Source: Vitreimonas flagellata
Lineage (GTDB): Bacteria > Pseudomonadota > Alphaproteobacteria > Caulobacterales > Aquidulcibacteraceae
Direction of reading: 5' to 3'
Length of the DNA stretch: 64,000 nt
NCBI RefSeq assembly: GCF_004634425.1
Contig: NZ_SBJL01000003.1
Coordinates: 248,001-312,000 of the forward strand
Positions within the stretch are counted from its first letter, which is position 1. The number at the start of each line of letters is the position of its first letter. The translations under genes were made by a program, and so were the position numbers. Of this stretch, positions 9,038 through 18,501 are shown in pieces. The notes beneath the pieces are model-generated. The model was not told where the DNA came from, did no database searches, and worked only from the letters and a program-made list of their open reading frames with translations.

Positions 9038-9114
9038 GCGCGCTAGCCCTCCCGCCCCGACCTTCAAGGGCGGGTTGTTATTGCGCGCTAGTGTTCACGA
9101 GAGATCGCGCGCGA

Positions 9115-9897
9115 TCAACCGCGCAACGCTTGTTGGAGGTGCGGCAACAAGCGCTCGTTACCGGCGACGACGGCGCCCGTCTTCATGAAATCGTCGCCAT
9201 CTATCTCGGTGACGATGCCGCCCGCTTCGCGCACGATGACAGCGCCGGCGGCGATGTCCCACGCATTGAGGCCGCGTTCCCAATAGCCGTCGTAACGGCC
9301 GGCCGCGACGTAAGCGAGGTCGAGGGCGGCCGCGCCAAAGCGGCGAATGCCAGCGCTGCGTGCGATCACACGCTCGATTTCGCCGAGCGATTTTTGGTGG
9401 CCGGGCTTGCCGTGGAAGGGCGTGCCAGTGGCGAAGACGCATTCGCGCATGTCGGTGCGCGCGGCCACTCTTAGGCGCCTGTCATTCAAGTACGCGCCTG
9501 CGCCTTTCTCAGCCCAGAAGAGCTCGTCGCGGATGACGTTATAGACGACGCCCGCGACCAACACGCCTTCGCGCTCCAAGCCGATCGAGATAGCGAAGTG
9601 CGGGATGCCGTGCAGGAAGTTCGTCGTGCCGTCGAGCGGATCGACCAGCCAGCGGTGCGACTTGTCGGTGCCTTCCACCTCGCCGCGCTCTTCCATCACG
9701 AAGCCATAGCCGGGACGCGCTTTGGAGAGTTCTTCGAACAACGTCTTCTCAGCCTTGAGGTCTGCGGAAGAGACGAAGTCGCTTGGGCCCTTGCGGGAGA
9801 TCTGGAGATTTTCGACCTCGCCGAAGTCGCGCGCTAGCGGCCGCGCGGCTTTGCGGGCGGCGGCAAGCATGACGTTCATCGTGGCGGAGGTTTGCAT
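9115..9897 (-). CDS. suhB: inositol-1-monophosphatase family protein
   Basis: A 260-residue Mg2+-dependent phosphatase of the IMPase/FIG superfamily. Both family signatures are present: DPLDGTTNFLHGIPHFAISI (starting at D86) with the preceding metal ligands E69/E70, and the C-terminal WDIAAGAVIVREAGG. SuhB-type proteins dephosphorylate inositol phosphate and in some bacteria also bind the transcription antitermination complex. The length and motif spacing are those of SuhB rather than CysQ. It is followed downstream only by the MFS gene, with about 80 bases between. Confidence 0.9.
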   Translation of the reverse strand: MQTSATMNVMLAAARKAARPLARDFGEVENLQISRKGPSDFVSSADLKAEKTLFEELSKARPGYGFVMEERGEVEGTDKSHRWLVDPLDGTTNFLHGIPHFAISIGLEREGVLVAGVVYNVIRDELFWAEKGAGAYLNDRRLRVAARTDMRECVFATGTPFHGKPGHQKSLGEIERVIARSAGIRRFGAAALDLAYVAAGRYDGYWERGLNAWDIAAGAVIVREAGGIVTEIDGDDFMKTGAVVAGNERLLPHLQQALRG

Positions 9898-9953
9898 CGC
9901 GGTCCTTGCGGGGAAGGGGCGCTAGCTAGCAGTTGGGGGCCCCTAGCGGCAAG

Positions 9954-9983
9954 GGCGGGCGCTGCCTTGGGGAAGCGCCCGCC
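9954..9983 (-). terminator. possible terminator hairpin after the Atu4866-domain gene
   Basis: GGCGGGCGCT and AGCGCCCGCC form a perfect 10-bp stem with a 10-base loop, lying 12 bases beyond the stop of the leftward gene at 9996. The run of T on either side is poor, so termination strength is uncertain. Confidence 0.5.
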
Positions 9984-9995
9984 TCGCGCGTCTGG

Positions 9996-10280
9996 TTAAT
10001 TGACCTTGTAAAACAGCATGTCGGCTTGGCGCAGGGCGCCGTTTGCAAACACGCCTTCATAGGTGCGGCCTTCATCGCTTTCGTAGGCGATCCGCTCGCC
10101 TTCGACCTGATAGCGGCCGGAGACGGCGGGGCGGCGGCCGCGCTGTTTCACATACCGCCCATCGGGGAGAAGCTCGTGACGGACAAAGCCGCCGGCGCTC
10201 TTCCAGATGCCGACATAGGTTTGGGGCGCTTCTTCGCTCACTTCAGTGAACGTGGGCTTGGTGACGAAGAGGAGGTTCAT
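9996..10280 (-). CDS. Atu4866-domain protein
   Basis: A 94-residue single-domain protein of the Atu4866 family (small beta-barrel, known from an Agrobacterium structure). Family hallmarks are YVGIWKSAGGFVRHELLPDGRYVKQRG, then SGRYQVEGERIAYESDEG and FANGALRQADMLFYKV at the end. The family has no proven biochemical role. It sits 15 bases after the short-chain dehydrogenase gene on the same strand, with a divergently transcribed AraC regulator next. That Atu4866/SDR/AraC grouping implies a stress- or aldehyde-related role under AraC control, by inference only. Confidence 0.82.
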   Translation of the reverse strand: MNLLFVTKPTFTEVSEEAPQTYVGIWKSAGGFVRHELLPDGRYVKQRGRRPAVSGRYQVEGERIAYESDEGRTYEGVFANGALRQADMLFYKVN

Positions 10281-10295
10281 GATCGTAGCTTTCGA

Positions 10296-11024
10296 TTAGT
10301 TGGCGGCGGTCGGACGAACGACGATTTCGTTCACGTCCACGCCGTCGGGTTGTTCGATGGCGAAGGCGACGGCGCGGGCGATGGCGTCGGCCGGGATGAT
10401 GGTCTTGCGATACGCGTCGATGAATTTCGCTGTCGCTTCGTGTGTGATCGTGTGCGCCAGTTCGGATTCCGTCACACCGGGCGAGATGATTGTGGTGCGG
10501 ACGTAATTGTTTTCCTGACGCAGACCTTCGGTGATGAAATTCACCGCGGCCTTGGTGGCGCAATAGACCGCCGCCGTTGGGATCGCATGATAGGCGGCGA
10601 TCGAGGACGTGTTGATCACGTGGCCGTAGCCTTGCTGCGCGAACACCGGGAGGGCGGCGGCGATGCCGTAAAGCACGCCCTTGATGTTCACATCGACCAT
10701 CTGCTCCCATTCATCGACCTTGAGGGCGTCGAGCGGCGAGAGCGGCATCACGCCCGCATTGTTGACGATGACGTCGAGCTTGCCGAAGCGCTCGTGAGCG
10801 AAGCGGACAATGTCGGCGACGCTGTCGCGCTTGGTGACGTCGAGCGCTTGGAATTCGGCCGTGGCGCCTTGGGCGCGCAGTTGAGCGACGAGCTTTTCAA
10901 GCCGATCCGTGCGGCGGGCGCCGAGCACGAGTGTTGCGCCACGGGCGGCGAGTTCGCGGGCGGTGGCTTCGCCGATGCCGCTCGAAGCGCCGGTGACGAT
11001 GACGATTTTGCCTTGGACAGACAT
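10296..11024 (-). CDS. short-chain dehydrogenase/reductase
   Basis: A 242-residue classical SDR that oxidises or reduces an alcohol/carbonyl with NAD(P). The Rossmann motif TGASSGIG begins at T11; NNAG is at 88-91. The catalytic residues are S141, Y154 and K158 (TSSIAAYHAIPTAAVYCATK). ARRTDR after strand 2 favours NADP. The substrate is not readable. The gene is transcribed away from araC-type gene 11216 and followed closely by the Atu4866-domain gene, so it is a likely target of that regulator. Confidence 0.9.
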   Translation of the reverse strand: MSVQGKIVIVTGASSGIGEATARELAARGATLVLGARRTDRLEKLVAQLRAQGATAEFQALDVTKRDSVADIVRFAHERFGKLDVIVNNAGVMPLSPLDALKVDEWEQMVDVNIKGVLYGIAAALPVFAQQGYGHVINTSSIAAYHAIPTAAVYCATKAAVNFITEGLRQENNYVRTTIISPGVTESELAHTITHEATAKFIDAYRKTIIPADAIARAVAFAIEQPDGVDVNEIVVRPTAAN

Positions 11025-11215
11025 TTGGCTTCTCCGGTGATTTTGGGGGCCGGCGCGTGACGTCCGGCGATGAGGAGAAGATGGGGCAAACCTAGGCGCG
11101 GGCGGTAGAACAGGGCTCCGCGATGATTGCCTAAAACTCCAAACCTGACTTGCCGGCGCTTGGAGGCATGCCCAGATGTGCTAGCGATAAAGCGCAGGAT
11201 TGAAGGGCGATCGCC

Positions 11216-12124
11216 ATGCCGCGTCTGTCGGAATTGATTGAATTAATTGAAAAATATACCGGAGGCGTGGACGGCGCGCACGAAACGGCGATCCCGCGCG
11301 TCAAGCTTTTCCGCTTTTCGACGCCGACCGAGCCGCTCCACGCCTTGCACGAACCCTCGATCTGCCTGGTGGTCCAGGGCAAAAAGCGGGTGCTGATCGG
11401 CGACCAGGCTTTGGACTATGACGCCGGGCGCTTTCTGGCCGCTTCCGTGGATGTGCCGGTGGTGGGCCAAGTGATCGAGGCGTCGAAGGAGGCGCCCTAT
11501 CTTTGCTTCAAGCTTGATATTGACCGCAGCATGCTCGCGGCCTTGGCGCTGGAGATGGGGCCGGCTGTTGAGAGCGGCTATGCCTCGCTTGGTATGGCGC
11601 TGAGCGAGACGACGCCGGAATTGCTCGACGCCGCATTGCGCTTGCTGCGCTTGGCGGAGAACCCACGCGACATACCCATGCTCGCGCCGCTGGCGGAGCG
11701 CGAGCTGCTCTATCGTTTGCTCGCGGGTGAATTTGGCGCGCGCCTACGCCACCTCGCTTATGCGGATTCCAAACTCAGCCAAGTCAATCGCGCGATAGAC
11801 TGGATCAAGCGGAATTTCCGCGAGGCGTTCTCGGTTGAAGCGCTGGCGTCCGAAGCGCGCATGAGCACATCCGCGCTGCATCTGCATTTCAAGCAAGTGA
11901 CGTCGCTGTCGCCGCTGCAATATCAAAAGCAGATGCGTCTGCAGGAAGCGCGGCGCTTGATCTTCGCCGAAGCGATGGACGCCGCACGCGCAGCGCATGA
12001 AGTCGGCTACGATAGCCCATCGCAATTCAGCCGCGAATATCGTCGCCTGTTCGGCGCGCCGCCCGTGCAGGACGTGACGCGCTTGCGCGAAGCCGCGCTA
12101 CCGATTGGCGCCGCTGCGCCGTAG
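11216..12124 (+). CDS. AraC-family transcriptional regulator
   Basis: A 302-residue activator. Residues about 20-180 form the AraC_N (PF06719-like) ligand/dimerisation domain (FSTPTEPLHALHEPSICLVVQGKKRVLIGDQ is split across strands). Residues about 195-290 hold the two helix-turn-helix motifs, including FSVEALASEARMSTSALHLHFKQV and the AraC signature AAHEVGYDSPSQFSREYRRLFG. It is divergent from the SDR/Atu4866 genes with a 191-bp shared promoter region, the usual arrangement for an AraC_N regulator and its target. Its 3' end overlaps the flavoprotein gene by 27 bases in convergent orientation. Confidence 0.9.
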   Translation: MPRLSELIELIEKYTGGVDGAHETAIPRVKLFRFSTPTEPLHALHEPSICLVVQGKKRVLIGDQALDYDAGRFLAASVDVPVVGQVIEASKEAPYLCFKLDIDRSMLAALALEMGPAVESGYASLGMALSETTPELLDAALRLLRLAENPRDIPMLAPLAERELLYRLLAGEFGARLRHLAYADSKLSQVNRAIDWIKRNFREAFSVEALASEARMSTSALHLHFKQVTSLSPLQYQKQMRLQEARRLIFAEAMDAARAAHEVGYDSPSQFSREYRRLFGAPPVQDVTRLREAALPIGAAAP

Positions 12125-13291
12125 GATGGCGCGCGCGGCGTGAACGCCCGTGGCGAAGCTGGCTTGCAGGAGATAGCCGCCTGTGGGCGCGTCCCAGTCG
12201 AGCATCTCGCCGGCGACGTACGTGTTCGCCAGCCCTTTCAGTTGGAGGTTTTCGTCCACGGCATCCCACGAGACGCCCCCCGCGCTGGAAATGGCGCGAT
12301 CTAGAGTGCGTGCGGCGATGAGATGGATCGGCACGGCTTTGATGTGCGCTGCGAGCGCGTGCGGTTCGCGTGGCGGGCCGCTTTCGTGCAGCAAGGCGAT
12401 GGCGAGCGGGCTGAGCCCCAGCGTCTTACGCAGGGTCGAAGAGAGCGTGTCGCCCCGTTTGGCGCGTGCAAGCTTTTGGGCGATGTCGTTTTGACTCAGC
12501 GCGGGGCGAAGATCGATGTGGATCGTCGTGGGCGCGGCGGTACGGAGCTCGGATGAGAGGGCGTAGATGGCGCCGCCCTCGACTCCGTATTCCGTGATCA
12601 TGACCTCGCCGCGGACTTCGCGGTCATTATGGCGAAGCGCGATGGTCTTCAATGGCTGACCCGCAAAGCGGTCGCGCAAGAGCGGCGTCCATCCGACGTT
12701 GAAGCCAACATTGGATGGCGTGAACGCGATCACGTCGACGCCGCGCTCCTCGAGTACCGATCGCCACAAGCCATCGGAGCCCAAACGTGGCCAGCTTGCG
12801 CCGCCGAGGGCGAGGAGTGTCGCGGCCGCCCGAAGCGGCGGCTCGCCATTGGCGAAGCGGAGCGCGCCGTCCTCGGTCCAGCCGAGCCAAGTCTGGCCCG
12901 TTCTGATCTCGATGCCCTGCGACGAAAGCCTTCGCAACAATGCGCGGAGCAGCGGCGATGCCTTCATCGCTTTGGGAAAAACGCGACCGCTAGAGCCGAT
13001 GAAGGTGTCTTGGCCGAGGCCGTTCACCCAGGCGATGAGATCGTTCGGCGTGAAGGCTTCGAGAATGGGCTGAAGCTGCGTTTGCGCTTCGTGGTAGCGC
13101 GTCATGAATTGCGCGAACGGTTCCGAATGCGTGAGGTTCAGGCCGCCGCGCCCGGCCATCAGAAATTTGCGGGCGACGCTGGGCATGCGCTCGACCACGA
13201 CGACGCGTTTACCAGCCGCGCTCAGAATGTCGGCGGCAATCAATCCAGCGGGGCCGGCGCCGATGATGGCGATCGGCGCGTCGTCATTCAT
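12098..13291 (-). CDS. FAD-dependent flavoprotein, BaiN/HI0933 (TIGR03862-like) family
   Basis: A 397-residue NAD(P)/FAD-dependent oxidoreductase. The N-terminal dinucleotide fold is IAIIGAGPAGLIAADIL, followed by the family hallmark KFLMAGRGGLNLTHSE and by LALGGASWPRLGSDG. A late GGVSWDAVDENLQLKGLANTYVAGE and the C-terminal TGGYLLQASFATGVHAAR complete the HI0933 pattern. The physiological reaction of this group is not settled. The ATG at 13291 is used because upstream sequence is covered by the VOC gene, which it overlaps by eight bases. It is the last gene of a leftward three-gene run. Confidence 0.87.
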   Translation of the reverse strand: MNDDAPIAIIGAGPAGLIAADILSAAGKRVVVVERMPSVARKFLMAGRGGLNLTHSEPFAQFMTRYHEAQTQLQPILEAFTPNDLIAWVNGLGQDTFIGSSGRVFPKAMKASPLLRALLRRLSSQGIEIRTGQTWLGWTEDGALRFANGEPPLRAAATLLALGGASWPRLGSDGLWRSVLEERGVDVIAFTPSNVGFNVGWTPLLRDRFAGQPLKTIALRHNDREVRGEVMITEYGVEGGAIYALSSELRTAAPTTIHIDLRPALSQNDIAQKLARAKRGDTLSSTLRKTLGLSPLAIALLHESGPPREPHALAAHIKAVPIHLIAARTLDRAISSAGGVSWDAVDENLQLKGLANTYVAGEMLDWDAPTGGYLLQASFATGVHAARAILRRSGANR

Positions 13292-13682
13292 GCGCGTGGC
13301 TGACCGCTTCGATCTTGTTGCCGTCCGGGTCGCGGACGAAGGCGCCGTAATAATCGGGATGATATTCGGTGCGCAGGCCCGGCTTGCCGTCTTCGATGCC
13401 GCCTTGATCGAGGGCGGCGAGATAGAATGCATCAACACCCGCGCGCGTCTCGGAGCGGAAGGCGATGTGCACGCCATTGCCCATCGAGGCTTGCTGGCCG
13501 TTGATCGGCAGCTGAATCCAGAAGCTCGGCTTATTGTCGACGCCGTAGCCAACGCCAACGAGCTGGCCATTGATCTCGACGGGATACACAGGCGTCATGC
13601 CGAGTGGCGCGAGGATGGCGTCATAGAACGCCTTCGCACGCTGCACATTGGTGACGCCGACAGAGACGTGATCAATCGCCAT
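13284..13682 (-). CDS. VOC-family (glyoxalase/dioxygenase fold) protein
   Basis: A 132-residue vicinal-oxygen-chelate protein. Metal-ligand-like His5 (IDHVSVGV) and the C-terminal VRDPDGNKIEAVSH motif frame two beta-alpha-beta-beta-beta units. The family includes glyoxalase I, extradiol dioxygenases and resistance proteins; this subgroup (AKAFYDAILAPLGM) is usually annotated only as glyoxalase-like. It is cotranscribed between a dienelactone hydrolase and a flavoprotein (13-base gap upstream, 8-base overlap downstream), which hints at metabolism of a ring-cleavage or electrophilic compound. Confidence 0.85.
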   Translation of the reverse strand: MAIDHVSVGVTNVQRAKAFYDAILAPLGMTPVYPVEINGQLVGVGYGVDNKPSFWIQLPINGQQASMGNGVHIAFRSETRAGVDAFYLAALDQGGIEDGKPGLRTEYHPDYYGAFVRDPDGNKIEAVSHAHE

Positions 13683-13694
13683 AAGTAATTCCTC

Positions 13695-14357
13695 TCACGG
13701 CCAACGCGCGAACCAATCGAGCGTGCGCGACAACGCGAGATCACGCGCGGCGCCGTCGAAATCGGACGAGCCCTTGCGGCAGAAGCCGTGGCCAGCGTCG
13801 TAGAGATAGAGAGGCGAGTCCGGCGCTGCTAGACGCACCTGCTCGTAATTCTCTGGCGGAATGGACGCGTCTCGCGCGCCGTAGTGGAGCATGGTGGGGA
13901 TCGCGGGCTTTGCCTCCAGCAGGTCAAGGATGAGGCGGCCGTAGAAGCACGACGCGGCGTTCAGGCCTTTGCACTTGGCTGCGGCCATCCAAGTCGCTGC
14001 GCCGCCATAGCAAAAGCCGGTGACGTAAACTGGCGCCGGCAGCGCATCGATCGCGGCTTGGATGTCGGAAATGACTTGCTTCCAGGGCGACGCTTTAACA
14101 GCGGAGATGCCTGCCTTGACGCCCTCCGGATCGTGGCCGGCGTGAAAGCCGCGTTCGATCCGATCGAACAGGCCGGGCGCGATCGTGGCGTATCCCGCAT
14201 CTGCGAAGAACTCGGAGACCTCGCCAATATGCTCGGTGAGTCCAAAAATCTCCTGGATCACCACGACGCCGCCCTTGCTCGCCGCTTTCGGCTGCGCGGA
14301 AAGCGCGCTGAAGGCAAAGCCATCGATGGCGCTGATAAGCTCGATTGTGTCCGTCAT
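13695..14357 (-). CDS. dienelactone hydrolase family protein
   Basis: A 220-residue alpha/beta hydrolase of the carboxymethylenebutenolidase type. The atypical Cys nucleophile sits at C116 (GFCYGGA), with E36 (QEIFG), D163 (ARDAS) and H190 (DAGHGF) completing the DLH catalytic set. Family enzymes hydrolyse dienelactone in chlorocatechol breakdown, but many homologues act on other esters. No ring-cleavage dioxygenase is nearby except the VOC protein just downstream. The ATG at 14357 gives the normal length; the open frame continues upstream but overlaps the divergent protease gene. Confidence 0.88.
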   Translation of the reverse strand: MTDTIELISAIDGFAFSALSAQPKAASKGGVVVIQEIFGLTEHIGEVSEFFADAGYATIAPGLFDRIERGFHAGHDPEGVKAGISAVKASPWKQVISDIQAAIDALPAPVYVTGFCYGGAATWMAAAKCKGLNAASCFYGRLILDLLEAKPAIPTMLHYGARDASIPPENYEQVRLAAPDSPLYLYDAGHGFCRKGSSDFDGAARDLALSRTLDWFARWP

Positions 14358-14453
14358 GCGCTTCCGTCGCATGGAGAGGGCGTTCCGTCGAGTGGCGGGG
14401 CGCTCGCGGGAAGTTGAGCGGCTTGTCACTGGTGCGTTGTGTGAGCCGGGCCC

Positions 14454-15431
14454 ATGCTCGCCGCAATGCAAGTGCTTCGGCTCCTGTTGCTTGGGCTTGC
14501 CGCCGTGCTGTGGGCGGGCACGGCGAGCGCGCGATGTCTCGAGGCGCCGGATCTGGCCGCCTATCAAACAGCCACGCCGGAAGATTTCGCAATGGGTGCG
14601 ACCCGGTCGGATCGCGTCGGGCGCGTAGTCGCCCAGGTCAGCGTCAATGGGCAGGGCCCGTTCCGGTTCATCGTCGACACTGGCGCCAATCGTTCGGTGC
14701 TGTCGCAAGCTCTTGTTGACAGGTTGGGATTGACGCCAACCGGCACTGGCGAAGTCCATTCCGTCCACGGCGTTACGGTGGCGCCCTTGGTACAGGTCAA
14801 TTCGCTGCACTACGGCGACCTCGCGCTCGGCGTTGCAAGCATGCCCGCATTGCAAGGAGGTGTGCTCGCTGGTGAGCAAGGCCTGCTCGGTGTGGATGGC
14901 ATGCGCGGTCGGCGCCTTAGGATGGATTTCGAACGCAATTGCATTGAGATATCGTCGGCGCGCGGATCGTCTCGGCTTAGAGGCTGGTCGCGTGTGCGCG
15001 GCGAGTTGCGGTTTGGACATTTGATTGTCGTGCGCGGGGCTATCAATGGCGTGCGCACAAATTTGTTGATCGACACGGGGTCCGATACCTCGCTCGCGAA
15101 CAATGCGTTGCGAACCGCGCTCGATCTTCGTTTGCAGCGTTCGCGCGAGCTTGGACAGGCGCGCGCCTACACGGCGGGTGAGCCGATCATGCTGACGGAT
15201 TCTGTTTTCATGCCCCGCATGCGCTTCGGCGGTCTCGTCGTACGCAATGTGCGCGCTTACGTCGGCGATTTTCATATCTTTCGGATTTGGGGCATGACCG
15301 AGGAACCGACGCTTCTGGTTGGCATGGACGTGCTGTCGCAATCGCGTGGCATGGCCATCGATTATGCGCGCGGCATCGTTTATTTCGACATTCAGGACGG
15401 GCCGCCGACCGGGTCGCGCCTCGACAATTAG
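14454..15431 (+). CDS. exported two-lobed retropepsin-like aspartyl protease
   Basis: A 325-residue protein with a signal peptide (residues 1-26, ending TASA). Two retroviral-type aspartyl protease lobes are seen: lobe 1 with FIVDTGANRS (D75) and lobe 2 with LLIDTGSDTS (D207). Each is followed by a hydrophobic strand and a flap-like segment, and the C-terminal LLVGMDVLSQSRGMAIDY contains the family's final strand motif. Both DTG triads are intact, so a single chain could form the active dimer-like site, unlike single-lobe bacterial retropepsins that must dimerise. It is probably periplasmic. Either Met1 or Met5 (14466) may be the start. It is divergent from the dienelactone hydrolase gene. 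Confidence 0.83.
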   Translation: MLAAMQVLRLLLLGLAAVLWAGTASARCLEAPDLAAYQTATPEDFAMGATRSDRVGRVVAQVSVNGQGPFRFIVDTGANRSVLSQALVDRLGLTPTGTGEVHSVHGVTVAPLVQVNSLHYGDLALGVASMPALQGGVLAGEQGLLGVDGMRGRRLRMDFERNCIEISSARGSSRLRGWSRVRGELRFGHLIVVRGAINGVRTNLLIDTGSDTSLANNALRTALDLRLQRSRELGQARAYTAGEPIMLTDSVFMPRMRFGGLVVRNVRAYVGDFHIFRIWGMTEEPTLLVGMDVLSQSRGMAIDYARGIVYFDIQDGPPTGSRLDN

Positions 15432-16651
15432 CGGTCGCTGTCTCTGAAGAGGCGCCCGCGTTCCGTGATCAGAACACTCGCGATCATCGCGACGCCTGCG
15501 AGCGCCATGGCGGTCACGAAGGGCGTTGTGGCGCCATCAAACGCGCGCGCGATGATGCCGCCGAGCAATGCGCCGCCGCTTGCGGTCACCGCGCCGAAGA
15601 CGGCCGAAGCCGATCCGGCGACGTGCCCCATGCGCTCCATCGCGAGCGTATTGAAATTGCTCGACATGAGCCCGAATACCCCAAACGAAAGCCCGAGCAG
15701 AACAATAAAGCTCCAGAAGTTCTCAAGCCCCGCCATGGCCACGGCGGCGTGCACGGCGGCGATGCCGGTGAACCAGAACATCGCCACGTGCGAGATGCGG
15801 CGCATGCCTTGGCCGACGACAATGCGTGAATTGAGGAACGTGCCGATCGAAATCGTGATCGCGATGGCCGCGAACGCGATGGGGAAGGCCGGGCCCAGTG
15901 CGAATACATCGACGTAAATCTGTTCGGACGCCGTGATGTAACCGAACAGGCATGCGGTCAGGAACGTACTCGCGATCATATAACCGACGGTCTGGCGGTC
16001 TTTGAATACGGCCGCGTAGCCAGCGGCGATCACCTTCGGCTGCAACGCGCGGCGCATCTCCGGCTTCAGCGTTTCGGGCAGGCGCACCAAAGCCCAGATC
16101 GCCACGAGCAGCGCATAGATGAGCAACGTGCCGAAAATCCAGCGCCATGGCGCCACGAGCAGGATGAGCTGGCCGATGCCGGGCGCCACGATCGGGATGA
16201 TCATGAAGATGGTCATGGCCGTCGACATGATCTGCGCCATGCGCCGGCCTTCGGTGAGATCGCGCACGACGGCGATGGAAATGACACGTGTGGCTGCGGC
16301 GCCCACGCCTTGCAAGGCGCGCGCGGCGAGAAAGAGCTCGAATGTCGGCGCGATGATGCTGAGCAATGTGCCGGCGCTGAAGATCGCCAGCGCCCAGAGC
16401 AGGACGCTGCGTCTGCCAAATCGATCCGCAAGTGGTCCATAGACGAGCTGCGCCACGCCAAACAGCGCGACGTAGGCGACGATGACGAGCTGACGGTCGT
16501 TATCGTTCGCGAGATTGAACGCGCGCCCGATGTCCGGCAATGCCGGCAGCATGATGTCGATGGCGAGCGCGTTCAGCGCCGACAGCGCCGCCGTCATCGC
16601 CACCAATTCCCACGTCGAGAGCGCCGGCCGAGAGGCGGCGGCGTTATGCAT
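15428..16651 (-). CDS. multidrug MFS transporter, Bcr/CflA type
   Basis: A 407-residue, roughly 12-helix proton-linked efflux protein. The Bcr/CflA (DHA1) pattern is clear: helix 1 contains [18 protein letters not shown], and motif A is [16 protein letters not shown] later helix 5 has the [22 protein letters not shown] segment typical of this group. Substrates may include bicyclomycin-like or chloramphenicol-like compounds. Its ATG overlaps the ychF stop by eight bases, so it is the tail of the rplY-pth-ychF transcript. Its stop overlaps the convergent protease gene. Confidence 0.88.
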   Translation of the reverse strand: MHNAAASRPALSTWELVAMTAALSALNALAIDIMLPALPDIGRAFNLANDNDRQLVIVAYVALFGVAQLVYGPLADRFGRRSVLLWALAIFSAGTLLSIIAPTFELFLAARALQGVGAAATRVISIAVVRDLTEGRRMAQIMSTAMTIFMIIPIVAPGIGQLILLVAPWRWIFGTLLIYALLVAIWALVRLPETLKPEMRRALQPKVIAAGYAAVFKDRQTVGYMIASTFLTACLFGYITASEQIYVDVFALGPAFPIAFAAIAITISIGTFLNSRIVVGQGMRRISHVAMFWFTGIAAVHAAVAMAGLENFWSFIVLLGLSFGVFGLMSSNFNTLAMERMGHVAGSASAVFGAVTASGGALLGGIIARAFDGATTPFVTAMALAGVAMIASVLITERGRLFRDSDR

Positions 16652-17741
16652 TGAAGCGGAAGTGCATCACGTCGCCCTCTTTGACGACGTAGTCCTTACC
16701 TTCAAGGCGCATCTTGCCGGCTTCCTTGGCGCCGCTCTCGCCGTTGAACTTGACGAAATCCTCGTAGCCAATGGTCTCGGCGCGGATGAAGCCTTTTTCG
16801 AAATCGCCGTGGATGACGCCCGCCGCTTGTGGCGCGGTCCAGCCTTTTTGGATGGTCCAGGCGCGGGCTTCTTTTGGGCCGACAGTGAAATAGGTTTGCA
16901 GGCCGAGTAGATCGTAGCCGGCGTGGATGAGGCGCGTGAGACCCGGTTCCTCGAGGCCAACGGTGGCGAGGAATTCGGCTTGCTCGTCGTCGGAGAGGGC
17001 GGCGATCTCGGCTTCGAGTTGCGCGCAGATGATCACGCAAGCGGCGTGCTCGGCCTTCGCGCGCTCTTCAACGCGTGCGGTGTGCGCGTTGCCTTTGGCG
17101 GCGTCTTCTTCGTTGACGTTGCAGACATAGAGCACCGGTAGCGCGGTCAGGAGCTGCAGCATGCCGAAGGTTTTTTCTTCTTCCGCGGCGCGCTTGGTGA
17201 GACGTGCCGGCTTGCCGTCTTCCAGCAAGGCTTTGGCGCGCAGCACAAGTTCAAGCGTGAGCTTGGCTTCCTTGTCGCCGCCCTTGGCTTTCTTCTCAAG
17301 GTTGTTGACGCGCTTATCGAGACTTTCGAGATCGGCGAGCATCAGTTCGGTTTCGACCGTCTCCAGATCGGCGATCGGATCGATCTTGCCTTCGACGTGG
17401 GTGATGTCGTCATTCTCGAAGCAACGCAGGACGTAGGCGATGGCGTCGCATTCGCGAATGTTGGCGAGGAATTGGTTGCCCAGGCCTTCGCCTTTCGATG
17501 CGCCGCGTACGAGGCCCGCGATGTCGACGAAATTCATTCGCGTCGGGATGATCTCCTTTGAGCCTGCGATTTTCGCGAGCGCGTTGAGGCGCGGCTCCGG
17601 CATCGCCACTTCGCCGACATTCGGCTCGATGGTGCAGAACGGATAATTCGCTGCTTGCGCCGCGGCGGTTTTGGTCAGCGCATTAAAGAGCGTGGACTTG
17701 CCGACATTCGGCAAACCCACGATGCCGCATTTGAAACCCAT
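16644..17741 (-). CDS. ychF: redox-regulated ATPase YchF (OLA1)
   Basis: A 365-residue TRAFAC P-loop protein that binds the ribosome and hydrolyses ATP rather than GTP. The N-terminal P-loop is GLPNVGKST, switch II region [25 protein letters not shown] coiled-coil insertion lies at about 135-205, and the C-terminal TGS domain contains [36 protein letters not shown] in pieces characteristic of YchF. Length is as expected. The gene follows pth and a TPR gene, matching the common alphaproteobacterial rplY-pth-ychF order. Confidence 0.95.
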   Translation of the reverse strand: MGFKCGIVGLPNVGKSTLFNALTKTAAAQAANYPFCTIEPNVGEVAMPEPRLNALAKIAGSKEIIPTRMNFVDIAGLVRGASKGEGLGNQFLANIRECDAIAYVLRCFENDDITHVEGKIDPIADLETVETELMLADLESLDKRVNNLEKKAKGGDKEAKLTLELVLRAKALLEDGKPARLTKRAAEEEKTFGMLQLLTALPVLYVCNVNEEDAAKGNAHTARVEERAKAEHAACVIICAQLEAEIAALSDDEQAEFLATVGLEEPGLTRLIHAGYDLLGLQTYFTVGPKEARAWTIQKGWTAPQAAGVIHGDFEKGFIRAETIGYEDFVKFNGESGAKEAGKMRLEGKDYVVKEGDVMHFRFNA

Positions 17742-17763
17742 AAGTCTTTCCTCGTTCGATCTA

Positions 17764-18501
17764 TTAGCGCCCGAGCGCTTTGACGGCCATGTCGCGCCAG
17801 ATGCGGGCTTCGCCGCGCAGTTGCGGCGAGATTTTTGAATAGCGGCGTTCGATCTCGGCCATGCCGATCTCAGCGTCTTCGCGGCGGCCCGTCTTGGCCA
17901 TGAAGGCCACATAGCGCGCGCCGGATTCTAAGCCAGGCACGCGGTCAGCGGCGAAGTGATAGGCGTCATCCGCTTCGTTGTTGCGGCCGAGGCCTTCATA
18001 GGCGCGCGCGAACAGCAATGCGACTTGTGGCGTCGCGCCTTCGCTGCCTTGGGCGCGCAGTTTTTCGAGGCGCTTTAACGCATCTTCGTAGCGGTTAAGT
18101 TCGAGCAGCGCTTCGGCATGCCCTTTGAGAACGGCGGGGTCATCGGCCCAGTGGCCGTCTGCGGCGAGCGCCCATTGCGCCTCGGAATCGCTCCAGCGGC
18201 CGAGTGCGGCGGCGGCCTGCGCGACCTTCATGCGATTGCCGACGGTCGGCGTGTCATCGAGCGCGCGCATGGCGTTGCGGAAATCCCGCTCAGGATCGAT
18301 GGCCTGGCGCGCCGCCTTGCCGACATTGCGTGCGGTGCGCCCGCCCATCATCTCGGGTAATAGCACCGCGAAGAAATAGAACGCCGGCGCCAGCATCGGC
18401 GCGATGGCGAAGAGCCAGAGCCAATACATTTCTCGGCCAGTACGCACGACGTGCACGCCGCAAAGCAGTGAGGGCACGTAGGAAAGGATGAGCAGGATCA
18501 C
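17764..18501 (-). CDS. membrane-anchored TPR protein
   Basis: A 245-residue protein with two hydrophobic segments at the N-terminus (about 1-17 and 26-49), then tetratricopeptide-like helices from about 75 to 235. GTG start at 18501 overlaps the pth stop as GTGA. It probably exposes TPRs to the cytoplasm or periplasm as a scaffold; no enzymatic motif is seen. Its position between pth and ychF is an insertion into a normally continuous translation-related string. The family is not otherwise recognised. Confidence 0.75.
   Translation of the reverse strand: MILLILSYVPSLLCGVHVVRTGREMYWLWLFAIAPMLAPAFYFFAVLLPEMMGGRTARNVGKAARQAIDPERDFRNAMRALDDTPTVGNRMKVAQAAAALGRWSDSEAQWALAADGHWADDPAVLKGHAEALLELNRYEDALKRLEKLRAQGSEGATPQVALLFARAYEGLGRNNEADDAYHFAADRVPGLESGARYVAFMAKTGRREDAEIGMAEIERRYSKISPQLRGEARIWRDMAVKALGR

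Noticed and set aside
14358-15341. Long open frame upstream of the dienelactone hydrolase on the minus strand
   Set aside because: It is antisense to the retropepsin-like gene, which has clear motifs; the extension is Arg/His-rich, as expected for shadow frames in G+C-rich DNA.
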